Source of the DNA: Candidatus Bathyarchaeota archaeon B23 | GTDB taxonomy: Archaea > Thermoproteota > Bathyarchaeia > TCS64 > B23 | DNA: 7,361 nt | Direction of reading: 5' to 3' | Assembly: GCA_001593875.1 (NCBI GenBank) | Contig: LUCA01000032.1 | Location: 1-7,361, forward strand | Notes under the pieces: model-generated | Databases searched by the model: none | What the model was told of the DNA's origin: nothing | The model's input: the letters and a program-made list of their open reading frames with translations, nothing else | Position numbers and translations under genes: made by a program | Shown here: piece after piece, positions 1 to 6,004 of the stretch | Numbering within the stretch: position 1 is the first letter of the stretch | Layout: every line of letters begins with the position of its first letter

Positions 1-1
1 G

Positions 2-343
2 GGCGTCTCGGTGATAGCTCACCCCTACTCCCCCCCGAAGAGCTGGATAGACGGCGGGGAGCTGGAGGGCGTCGGCCTAGACGCCGTGGAGGTGGCCAAC
101 TCCACGCAGATACCCTATGGATGGATGTTGGGGAGGAATAGGAGGCTGGCGGAGAGGCTGGGCCTCCCGGAGACGGGGGGCAGCGACGCCCACGCCCCCT
201 GGGTCATCGGCCTCGCCTACACCGTGGTGGAGGCCGAGGCGGTGGACGTCGACGCCGTCTTGAAGGCGATAAGGAGGGGGAGAACTGAGGCCTGGGGTAG
301 GGGCCTCAGGCCCCTGGAGAGGCTGAGGCTTCTCCTCCCCTAA
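2..343 (+). CDS. PHP-domain metal-dependent phosphoesterase, C-terminal part (5' end outside window)
   Basis: The reading frame is open from base 2, so the gene starts before the window and only about 113 C-terminal residues are visible. Two PHP-domain motifs are seen. One is an IAHPY segment, with its histidine codon at 20-22. The other is a GGSDAH segment near 179-193, whose Asp and His are typical metal ligands. The helix after it, ending in an AIRRGRTEA stretch, matches the usual end of small stand-alone PHP proteins, where an 'aIr.GR' motif follows the last metal ligand. Members of this family hydrolyse phosphoester bonds using two or three metal ions; some act on nucleotides or polyphosphate and many have no known substrate. 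No polymerase or nuclease extension follows, so a small cytoplasmic phosphoesterase is the best reading. It converges on ftsZ, leaving one base between the stop codons. Family is well supported; substrate unknown. Confidence 0.8.
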   Translation, partial: GVSVIAHPYSPPKSWIDGGELEGVGLDAVEVANSTQIPYGWMLGRNRRLAERLGLPETGGSDAHAPWVIGLAYTVVEAEAVDVDAVLKAIRRGRTEAWGRGLRPLERLRLLLP

Positions 344-344
344 C

Positions 345-1445
345 TCACCAATCCCGATGCTCCATCTGGTAGAGGTTGAGGTCCAGGTCCAGGGGCTTCT
401 CAGGTCCGGCGTAGGGCTCCAGGTTGTAGAGGTTGGGCTCCAAGAAGAGGAAGCCGGCGAGGATCTGGGGGGACCTCACCCCGGTGAGGATCAAGGTGAC
501 CCTTAGGAGGTTGTCGAGCTCTGGATCGATCCTCGCACCCCAGATGACCATCGCATCATCGTCCATCAACTCGGTGACGTATTCAGCCGCCCGGACGGCC
601 TCCCCGAGGCTCATATCGGTGCCTCCGCTGATGTGGATGAGAGCCCCATCAGCTCCCTTATAGTCGACGTCTAAGAGGACGTGATTGAGGGCGCTCTGGG
701 CAGCCTCCTCGGCCCTGTTGGGTCCCTCGCTCTGGCCGACGCCGACGATGGCGACGTCTCCCCTCGACATGATGGTCTTGAAGTCGGCGAAGTCGAGGTT
801 TATGAGGCTGGGCACGGCGATGGTCTCGACGATGCCCTTCACCATATTCGCCAGGATCCTATCGGCGACGGCGAAGGCTGAGTCTAGGGGGAGATCTGGG
901 ACCACCTCCATCAACTTGTTGTTGTCGACGATGACCGTCGTGTGGGCCGCCCTCCTCATCTCGTTGAGGCCCATGAGGGCGTACTCGAAGCGCCCCCGCT
1001 CATGTCTGAAGGGCATGGTGACGACGCCGATGACTATGGCTCCACACCTCCTGGCGATCTCGGCCACTATGGGCGCCGCCCCGGTTCCGGTGCCCCCGCC
1101 CATCCCGGCGGTGACGAAGACGATGTCCATCCCCGCTAGGAGGCGCTCCATCTCCTCGGCGCTCTCCAGCATCGCCTCCCTCCCCACGTCGGGGAGGTTG
1201 CCGGCTCCGAAGCCCCGGGTGATCCTCTCGCCGATGAGGACCTTCCTATGAGCCCTCACCATCTCCAGGTGCTGCATATCGGTGTTGATAGCGATGCACT
1301 CGGCGCCAGAGACGCCGAGCCTCATCAACCTATTGATGGTGTTGTTCCCACATCCACCCACGCCGACGATGGCGATCCGGCACTCACCGGGCCTCTTGAG
1401 GCCCTCTCCCCTCCTCATCTCCTTGAGGAATCTCTCCACTAACAT
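345..1445 (-). CDS. ftsZ: Cell division GTPase FtsZ, archaeal type (FtsZ2-like)
   Basis: A complete 366-residue tubulin-family GTPase that should polymerise into the mid-cell division ring. Seen directly: the nucleotide-binding GVGGCGNN at residues 28-35, NTD at 54-56, the tubulin signature GGGTGTG at 116-122, and the T7 synergy loop NLDFAD at 216-221. The loop's aspartates complete the GTPase site of the neighbouring subunit, so the protein should be active. The segments around DNNKLMEVVP (174-183), PSLINLDFAD (212-221) and VIWGARI resemble archaeal FtsZ2 more than FtsZ1 as I recall them; this subtype is tentative. An N-terminal extension of about 20 residues precedes the core. The C-terminal tail (about 337-366) is short, acidic and leucine-rich and ends in HRDW; such tails usually dock membrane anchors such as SepF. 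The ATG has no GGAGG-type site upstream. No sepF or second ftsZ lies in the window. Confidence 0.96.
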   Translation of the reverse strand: MLVERFLKEMRRGEGLKRPGECRIAIVGVGGCGNNTINRLMRLGVSGAECIAINTDMQHLEMVRAHRKVLIGERITRGFGAGNLPDVGREAMLESAEEMERLLAGMDIVFVTAGMGGGTGTGAAPIVAEIARRCGAIVIGVVTMPFRHERGRFEYALMGLNEMRRAAHTTVIVDNNKLMEVVPDLPLDSAFAVADRILANMVKGIVETIAVPSLINLDFADFKTIMSRGDVAIVGVGQSEGPNRAEEAAQSALNHVLLDVDYKGADGALIHISGGTDMSLGEAVRAAEYVTELMDDDAMVIWGARIDPELDNLLRVTLILTGVRSPQILAGFLFLEPNLYNLEPYAGPEKPLDLDLNLYQMEHRDW

Positions 1446-1813
1446 CTCTCAGACCCCCCGGACGTCGCACAAAGATCGGATGTTACAGGAGATTTCAACA
1501 ATATCACTGAGGAATAAGACTTAGGGGTAAATAACCTCTAGGAAACGGGAGGTGGGCAAAATTCATTAAAATAAATAAATTTCCCAGTTTCTAAACCTTA
1601 TTATTGTCACAGTTCTGTATAGAGAGGGGTCCAACACCCCCCATCCGATTCGACGATGCCCATATAACAGACTATTAGGGAGATAATACGGCCCCCCGGA
1701 GAAGCCCCCCTTTGATTGATGCATCCAAAAAAGTGATCACCTCCCCTACGAGGCGATCAAAATCTGGAGGGGGGAGAGGCCTTTATCTGGAGGCCTTCCC
1801 CACCATATATGGT
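1446..1813. other. Non-coding divergent intergenic region with an AT-rich core
   Basis: This gap separates ftsZ (leftward) from the methylthiotransferase (rightward). Its composition differs sharply from the flanking genes: bases 1561-1620 hold only 14 G or C in 60, including three tandem AAAT units near 1568-1579. The ftsZ promoter probably lies in this region, but I see no clear box A at a leaderless distance from the ftsZ ATG. A rightward TATA-like CATATAAC at 1661-1668 could serve a longer form of the methylthiotransferase starting at TTG 1712. Short weak inverted repeats are present (GGGGT/ACCCC at 1626-1640; ACCTC/GAGGT at 1534-1553); neither is long enough to call a terminator. No tRNA fold or clear snoRNA C/D box was seen. 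A 52-codon leftward ORF at 1566-1724 is probably fortuitous. Confidence 0.6.
1780..1787 (+). promoter_or_regulatory. TATA-like box for the tRNA methylthiotransferase
   Basis: CCTTTATC is centred about 30 bases before the TTG at 1814. That is the spacing expected if transcription starts at or just before the start codon. A 7-base direct repeat AGGCCTT flanks it (1777-1783 and 1791-1797). There is no Shine-Dalgarno site before 1814, which agrees with a leaderless message. The match is short and the call rests mostly on spacing and on similar arrangements at other genes here. Confidence 0.35.
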
Positions 1814-3085
1814 TTGGCGAGGATATACGCCGAGGCCTACGGCTGTAGCATGAACATGGCCGACTGCGAGATCGCCCTAGGCCTCCTCAGGGAGGCGGGG
1901 CATATCATCGTCGACTCACCGGAGGAGGCGGAGGGGTTGATCATCTTCACCTGCATCGTCAAGACGCCGACGGAGAGGAGGATGCTGAGGAGGATCAAGG
2001 GGCTCGGCGAGCTGGGGAGACCCCTCATCGTCGCCGGATGCATGGCGAAGGCCGAGGGGGAGCTCGTCGAGGAGATGGCTCCAAGGGCCTCCCTCCTGGG
2101 GCCCGACGACCTCCTAAACGTCGTGGAGGTGGTGGAGGCAGCCCTCAAGGGGGAGCGGAGGGTGCTCGTCGACGGGGAGATGAGGAAGAGCTGCCTCCCG
2201 AGGGTGAGGAGGAACCCCGTCATCCACATCGCCCCCATAGCCTCAGGCTGCCTGGGAGACTGCAGCTACTGCATCGTGAAGCGGGCGAGGGGATGGCTCA
2301 GGTCCTATCCGGCTGAGGAGATACTGGAGGACGCCCGGAGGGCCTTGGGGGAGGGGTGTAGGGAGCTGTGGGTGACGGGGGAGGATACGGCAGCCTACCG
2401 GTGGAGGGGGCTGAGGCTCCCGGGCCTCCTGGAGAGGCTCTCGAAGCTGGAAGGCCGATTCTACATCAGGGTGGGGATGATGACGCCGAATCAGGCCCTG
2501 GAGATCCTCGATGAGCTCATCGAGGCCTACAGGTCGCCGAGGGTCTTCAAGTTCCTCCACCTGCCGGTTCAGTCGGGCAGTGATGAGGTCTTGAGGCGTA
2601 TGAGGCGTCGATACACCGTGGAGGAGTTCAGATATGTGGTCTCCAAGTTCAGGGAGATACACCCCGATCTAACGCTCTCCACCGACATCATCTGCGGCTT
2701 CCCAGGGGAGACGGAGGAGGACTTCCAGGAGACCCTCCGGCTGCTGGAGGAGGTGAGACCCGACGTCCTCAACATCTCCAGGTTCTGGCCCAGGCCGGGG
2801 ACGGAGGCGGCTGAGATGGAGGGGCAGCTCCACGGGAGGGAGACGAAGAGGCGAAGTCGGATACTGACGGCGCTATGGAGGAGGCTATCCCTCGAATCCG
2901 GGGCCAGGTGGATCGGGTGGAGGGGGGAGGCCCTCGTCGACGAGTATGGGCGACGTGGAACCCTCGTCGCCAGGAACTACGCCTACAGACCGATAGTCCT
3001 CAAGGCCCCAGCTAGGCTCGGCGACTTCCTGGAGCTCCAGGTCGCCGAGGCGAGGGTCGGCTACCTAGTGGGCGAAGCCCTATAA
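1814..3085 (+). CDS. tRNA threonylcarbamoyladenosine (t6A37) methylthiotransferase, archaeal/eukaryal e-MtaB (CDKAL1-like) family
   Basis: A radical-SAM enzyme expected to add a methylthio group to t6A at position 37 of ANN-decoding tRNAs, giving ms2t6A. Numbered from TTG 1814 (423 residues): the N-terminal UPF0004 domain opens with ARIYAEAYGCSMN and supplies auxiliary-cluster cysteines C11, C47 and C76. The radical-SAM core carries C146, C150 and C153 (GCLGDCSYC) and continues through LPVQSGSDEVLRRM and DIICGFPGETEEDF. A TRAM RNA-binding domain fills roughly the last 65 residues. All six cluster ligands are present, so it should be active. Start choice: the frame is open back to TTG 1712, but the 34 extra residues look unlike the family, whose members begin a few residues before the YGC motif, and a TATA-like box sits 30 bases before 1814. 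The longer 457-residue form cannot be excluded. A single-unit gene, followed by an unrelated methyltransferase. Confidence 0.93.
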   Translation: MARIYAEAYGCSMNMADCEIALGLLREAGHIIVDSPEEAEGLIIFTCIVKTPTERRMLRRIKGLGELGRPLIVAGCMAKAEGELVEEMAPRASLLGPDDLLNVVEVVEAALKGERRVLVDGEMRKSCLPRVRRNPVIHIAPIASGCLGDCSYCIVKRARGWLRSYPAEEILEDARRALGEGCRELWVTGEDTAAYRWRGLRLPGLLERLSKLEGRFYIRVGMMTPNQALEILDELIEAYRSPRVFKFLHLPVQSGSDEVLRRMRRRYTVEEFRYVVSKFREIHPDLTLSTDIICGFPGETEEDFQETLRLLEEVRPDVLNISRFWPRPGTEAAEMEGQLHGRETKRRSRILTALWRRLSLESGARWIGWRGEALVDEYGRRGTLVARNYAYRPIVLKAPARLGDFLELQVAEARVGYLVGEAL

Positions 3086-3120
3086 AACTGGGGTTGCAAC
3101 GGCCGGTAGCTCTGTGAAAC

Positions 3121-3128
3121 GATAAATA
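3121..3128 (+). promoter_or_regulatory. TATA box of the class I methyltransferase gene
   Basis: GATAAATA is centred 28 bases before the GTG start at 3153, and a purine-rich GTGAAAC immediately upstream resembles an archaeal BRE. No Shine-Dalgarno site lies between the box and GTG, so the transcript is probably leaderless. The gene thus seems to have its own promoter despite lying only 67 bases after the methylthiotransferase. An 8-base palindrome GTTGCAAC (3093-3100) lies upstream. Confidence 0.5.
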
Positions 3129-3152
3129 GCTGAAGACTTCCCCATAAAGGGC

Positions 3153-3899
3153 GTGGCAGACCCCTTCGGCAGGGCCCTGTGGAGGTATCATCGAGGCGAG
3201 AGGGTTAGATGCCTCATCCATCGGGATGACGGCTACGTAGATGAGGACACCATGGAGTGGTACTTCCAGAGGCCTGAGGAGTGGCCCGACGTCGAGAGGG
3301 AGGCGGTGAGGTGGGCGAGGGGCCGGGTTCTAGACCTCGGCTGCGGGGCGGGGCGCCACCTCCTCTGGCTCCAGGGGGAGGGGCATGAAGCCGTCGGCGT
3401 GGACCTCTCACCCTTCGCCTTGAGGGTCTCCAGGGAGAGGGGTGCGGAGCACTGCCTGCTGATGGACGCCAGGAGCCTGGGCTTCAGAGAGGGGGTCTTC
3501 GACGCCCTCTTGATGATGGGGAACAACTTCGGCATCGCCGGCGGACCCCAGGAGACGGTGGAGATGCTGAGGGAGCTCCATAGGGTTACGAGGATGAGCG
3601 GGATCATCGTCGCGACCTCCAGGGACCCCTTGGACACGGACAACCCGAGGCATCTAGCCTACCATGAGAGGAATCGACGGAGGCGACGGCCCCTTGGATT
3701 GGTCACCATCCACTTCGAGCTCCAGGGAGAGATAGGCCCCTGGTTCGACCTCTGGCTGGCTACGCCTGAGGAGATGGAGGAGACGGCTGAGAGGGCGGGG
3801 TGGAGGATGAGCCGCCTATATAGGGGCGAGGGGGTTAGAGGTCTCTACTCAGCCATCTTAGTGAGGGGTGGCTCCCCGCCCTCTCGTCTATCCGGCTGA
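3153..3899 (+). CDS. Class I SAM-dependent methyltransferase, substrate unknown
   Basis: A 248-residue protein with a Rossmann-type methyltransferase fold. Motif I is VLDLGCGAG at residues 59-67, which binds SAM. An acidic residue ending strand 2 (GVDLSP, D84) should bind the ribose hydroxyls, MDA at 104-106 lies by the adenine pocket, and FDALLMMGNNFG at 116-127 is the motif IV region. The sequence is closest to the general Methyltransf_11/25 group; I see no signature that tells small-molecule, protein or RNA substrates apart. The first 55 residues hold many aromatic and charged residues (EWYFQRPEEW) and likely form a substrate lid. There is no signal peptide or membrane segment, so it is cytoplasmic. 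GTG 3153 is chosen because it lies 28 bases after a TATA-like box; there is no Shine-Dalgarno site. It converges on the CoA-transferase gene with a 37-base gap and no clear terminator. Confidence 0.85.
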   Translation: MADPFGRALWRYHRGERVRCLIHRDDGYVDEDTMEWYFQRPEEWPDVEREAVRWARGRVLDLGCGAGRHLLWLQGEGHEAVGVDLSPFALRVSRERGAEHCLLMDARSLGFREGVFDALLMMGNNFGIAGGPQETVEMLRELHRVTRMSGIIVATSRDPLDTDNPRHLAYHERNRRRRRPLGLVTIHFELQGEIGPWFDLWLATPEEMEETAERAGWRMSRLYRGEGVRGLYSAILVRGGSPPSRLSG

Positions 3900-3936
3900 G
3901 GGGGACATCGACATCGCATAATCCCGTCGAGGGGGG

Positions 3937-5091
3937 TTAGGCCTCGCCGCCGATGACCCCCTCCCGCCTCAGCTCCGAGACCTGCTCCTCCGTATAGCCC
4001 AATAGGTCGATGAGGATCTCCCCGTTGTTCTGCCCCAAGAGCGGGGCGGCGGAGGGGTGGGGTGGTGAATACTTGGAGAACTTGAGGGGGAAGTTGGTGG
4101 TCCTCACCCTCCCGGCCTTGGGGTGCTCCACCTCGATGAACATCCCCCGCTCCCATAGATGCCTATCCCTCACCACCTCGTCGAGGTGGTAGACCGGGGC
4201 GACGGGGACGTCGATGGAGACGAAGAAGTCGACGGCCTCATCCCTGGTCATCTCGGCCACTCGTCCCTCCACCAGCTCCTTCGACAACTCCTCCACGCCG
4301 AGGGCCTCCCTCAGCCTATCCAGGATTCTGGGAGAGTAGGCCGCCACCTTGATCCAGCCGCCGTCCCTCGTCCTCATGAGGCCTCCGACGCCGGGGGAGG
4401 GATACCTCTCCCTCATCTCCCAGGGCTTCAGCCCCGAGAGGAGATAGCCCGTTACGGCCGTGTTGTAGGCCACCATACAGTCGAGCTGGGCGACGTCGAT
4501 CATCTGCCCCACCCCGGTCTTATCCCTCATCCTCAGGGCCGCTACGATGGCCATAGCCGCCATGGTCCCCGGCCCCAGGTCGCCGTAGGCCTGAGCCATC
4601 TCTACAGGCGGCCCCTCAGGGTCGACGCCGTCCCCCGTCAGCCTCGTATGACCGCTCATCGCCTCGGCGACGGCGGCGTAGGACCCCCTCCGGGAGTAGG
4701 GGCCATACTGCCCAAAGCCTGAGAGGGCGGCGTAGATGATCCCCGGGTTCACCTCCCTCAGAGTCGGGTAATCCAGGCCGAGACGCTCCATGGTCCCAGG
4801 CCTGAAGTTCTCCACGACGACATCCGAGACCTCGACGAGCCTAAGGAATATCTCCCGGCCTCGGGGATGCTTGAGGTTGAGGGTTAGATCCTTCTTGTTG
4901 AGGTTTAGATGGTGAAACGTATAGGTGACGCCGCCGAAGAGGGGGCCGAAGCCCACTCGATCTATGCCGCCCCAAGGGGGCTCGATCCTGATGACCTCGG
5001 CGCCGAGGTAGGCGAGCATCATAGTGCACCAGGGGCCGAACCAGACATGGGTGAGATCTAAAACCCTGACGTCTTCCAAGGGGCTCCTCAT
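3937..5091 (-). CDS. CaiB/BaiF family (class III) CoA-transferase
   Basis: A complete 384-residue protein, the usual length for this family, which moves CoA between an acyl-CoA and a free carboxylic acid through an aspartyl-CoA intermediate. Family landmarks in order: VRVLDLTHVWFGPW (9-21), GAEVIRIEPP (30-39), LNLNKKDLTLNL (62-73), VVVENFRPG (91-99), NPGIIYAALSGFGQYGPY (115-132) and AYGDLGPG (168-175). D171 in the last motif aligns with the catalytic aspartate, so the protein should be active. The C-terminal part has the usual LLGQNNGEIL segment (about 353-362). Family members act on formate/oxalate, carnitine, bile acids, aryl- and 2-hydroxyacids; sequence alone does not show which applies here. 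It is divergent from a 2-oxoacid:ferredoxin oxidoreductase operon across 83 bases, which suggests but does not prove a shared acyl-CoA pathway. A TATA-like box lies about 33 bases before the ATG. Confidence 0.93.
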   Translation of the reverse strand: MRSPLEDVRVLDLTHVWFGPWCTMMLAYLGAEVIRIEPPWGGIDRVGFGPLFGGVTYTFHHLNLNKKDLTLNLKHPRGREIFLRLVEVSDVVVENFRPGTMERLGLDYPTLREVNPGIIYAALSGFGQYGPYSRRGSYAAVAEAMSGHTRLTGDGVDPEGPPVEMAQAYGDLGPGTMAAMAIVAALRMRDKTGVGQMIDVAQLDCMVAYNTAVTGYLLSGLKPWEMRERYPSPGVGGLMRTRDGGWIKVAAYSPRILDRLREALGVEELSKELVEGRVAEMTRDEAVDFFVSIDVPVAPVYHLDEVVRDRHLWERGMFIEVEHPKAGRVRTTNFPLKFSKYSPPHPSAAPLLGQNNGEILIDLLGYTEEQVSELRREGVIGGEA

Positions 5092-5120
5092 GGTGATCCC
5101 CTATGATAGCTCGATCCTAG

Positions 5121-5127
5121 ATATAAA
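5121..5127 (-). promoter_or_regulatory. TATA box of the CoA-transferase gene (leftward)
   Basis: Read on the minus strand this is TTTATAT, a good archaeal box A, centred about 33 bases before the ATG at 5091. A start site about 26 bases downstream would leave only a few untranslated bases. It lies back to back with the rightward box of the oxidoreductase operon. Confidence 0.5.
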
Positions 5128-5143
5128 CTCCCTGCGGTAACCC

Positions 5144-5150
5144 TTTTAAG
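5144..5150 (+). promoter_or_regulatory. TATA-like box of the 2-oxoacid:ferredoxin oxidoreductase operon
   Basis: TTTTAAG, preceded by CCC, is centred about 28 bases before the ATG at 5175, which suits a start site at or next to the start codon. A purine-rich GGAGGGGAGGAGGG stretch (5152-5165) lies between box and ATG and could act as a Shine-Dalgarno site if transcription began further upstream, so leaderless initiation is less certain here. Confidence 0.45.
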
Positions 5151-5174
5151 AGGAGGGGAGGAGGGATTAGGGAA

Positions 5175-5993
5175 ATGATTGAAATAAGGTTCCATGGAAG
5201 AGGAGGCCAGGGAGCGGTGACGGCCTCGAGGCTCATCGCCGAGGCCGTCGCCCAGGAGGGGCGATACGCCCAGGCTATACCGATGTATGGAACCGAGAGG
5301 AGGGGCGCACCGGTGACGGCTTATGTCCGAATCGACGGCCGCCCCGTCAGGCGTAGGGACTTGGTTCATGAACCTGATATCGTCATAGTCATCGATCCCA
5401 TCCTCAGTGGGAAGCCCTCTGTGGCGGCGGGGCTGAAATCTGGGGGGCTGCTCCTACTAAACCTCCCAAAGCCGCCGGAGGAGGTGGAGATCGGAGGCGA
5501 CTTCCTCATCTCCACCGTCGACGCCACCACCATCGCCCTCGAAACCCTCCGCAGGCCCATCACCAACACAGCCATCCTCGGGGCCTTCAGCAAGGTGACG
5601 GGCATAGCGAAGCTGGAGTCCCTGAAGGAGGCGATCCTCCACCGCTTCCCAGGGGAGATCGGCGAGAGGAACGTCGAGGCGTTGAGGAGGGCCTACAAGG
5701 AGGTCTACCCGCCCAAGCCCGCTAAGGGCCCCCTCAGGCCGGGGGAGGAGGAGCCACCCCACGTCACCGGCTACGGCGTCCTCAAGAGCGTCGCCGACTG
5801 GAGGGTCTTCAAGCCCGTCGTCGACCTGGATAGATGTATAAGCTGCAGGTTCTGCTGGATCTACTGCCCCGAGACGGCGATAAGCCTCGTCGACGAGAAG
5901 CCCGTCATCGACTACGACAAGTGTAAGGGCTGCGGCATCTGCGTCCACGAGTGCCCCGTCAAGGCCATCGAGCTCATGAGGGAGACCCTCTAG
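5175..5993 (+). CDS. 2-oxoacid:ferredoxin oxidoreductase, fused gamma-delta subunit (PorG-PorD type)
   Basis: A 272-residue subunit of a complex that oxidatively decarboxylates a 2-oxoacid with CoA and passes electrons to ferredoxin. Residues 1 to about 178 are the gamma (PorG) domain: [10 protein letters not shown] (8-17), [13 protein letters not shown] (41-53) and [16 protein letters not shown] (128-143) are all canonical. A proline/glutamate-rich linker (about 179-195) leads into a delta (PorD) domain beginning near [17 protein letters not shown]. The delta domain carries two 4Fe-4S ferredoxin motifs: C221, C224, C227, C231 and C250, C253, C256, C260. All eight ligands are present. The two subunits are often separate genes; here one uninterrupted frame encodes both, and the length equals their usual sum. 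It is the first gene of the operon and is followed by the alpha and beta subunits, with the alpha Shine-Dalgarno site overlapping its stop. The substrate cannot be assigned from this subunit. Confidence 0.94.
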
Positions 5994-5999
5994 GAGGTG
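5992..5999 (+). promoter_or_regulatory. Strong Shine-Dalgarno site that sets the alpha subunit start
   Basis: AGGAGGTG overlaps the gamma-delta stop codon and sits five bases before ATG 6005. This fixes the alpha start at 6005. The frame is open further back to 5951, but that longer version would run inside the gamma-delta gene and add residues foreign to the family. Confidence 0.85.
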
Positions 6000-6004
6000 T
6001 TTCG

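Noticed and set aside
685..1251. Long open frame of 188 codons on the plus strand inside ftsZ
   Set aside because: It is a shadow of the GC-rich ftsZ coding strand: low-complexity proline/alanine/serine content, no family motif, while ftsZ on the other strand has every expected motif.
1626..1640. GGGGT/ACCCC hairpin in the intergenic region
   Set aside because: A five-base stem with no T tract and no adjoining gene end; too weak to call a terminator or structured RNA.
1454..1700. Repeated CCCCCCGGA at 1454-1462 and 1692-1700
   Set aside because: Nine low-complexity bases in a GC-rich genome; no flanking similarity to suggest an element end or regulator site.
1735..1744. GATCACCTCC, identical to the usual 3' end of 16S rRNA
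   Set aside because: Ten bases match, but no other rRNA sequence surrounds it, so it is not an rRNA remnant.
3900..3936. Possible terminator between the convergent methyltransferase and CoA-transferase genes
   Set aside because: Only four-base stems can be formed and there is no T-rich run on either strand, so no terminator can be claimed.
4159..4722. 187-codon plus-strand frame opposite the CoA-transferase
   Set aside because: Composition is His/Pro/Gly/Arg-rich with no domain; it lies wholly opposite a gene with an intact catalytic motif.
5951..6004. Upstream extension of the alpha subunit
   Set aside because: The added residues overlap the gamma-delta coding region in another frame, and a strong Shine-Dalgarno site sits five bases before ATG 6005.
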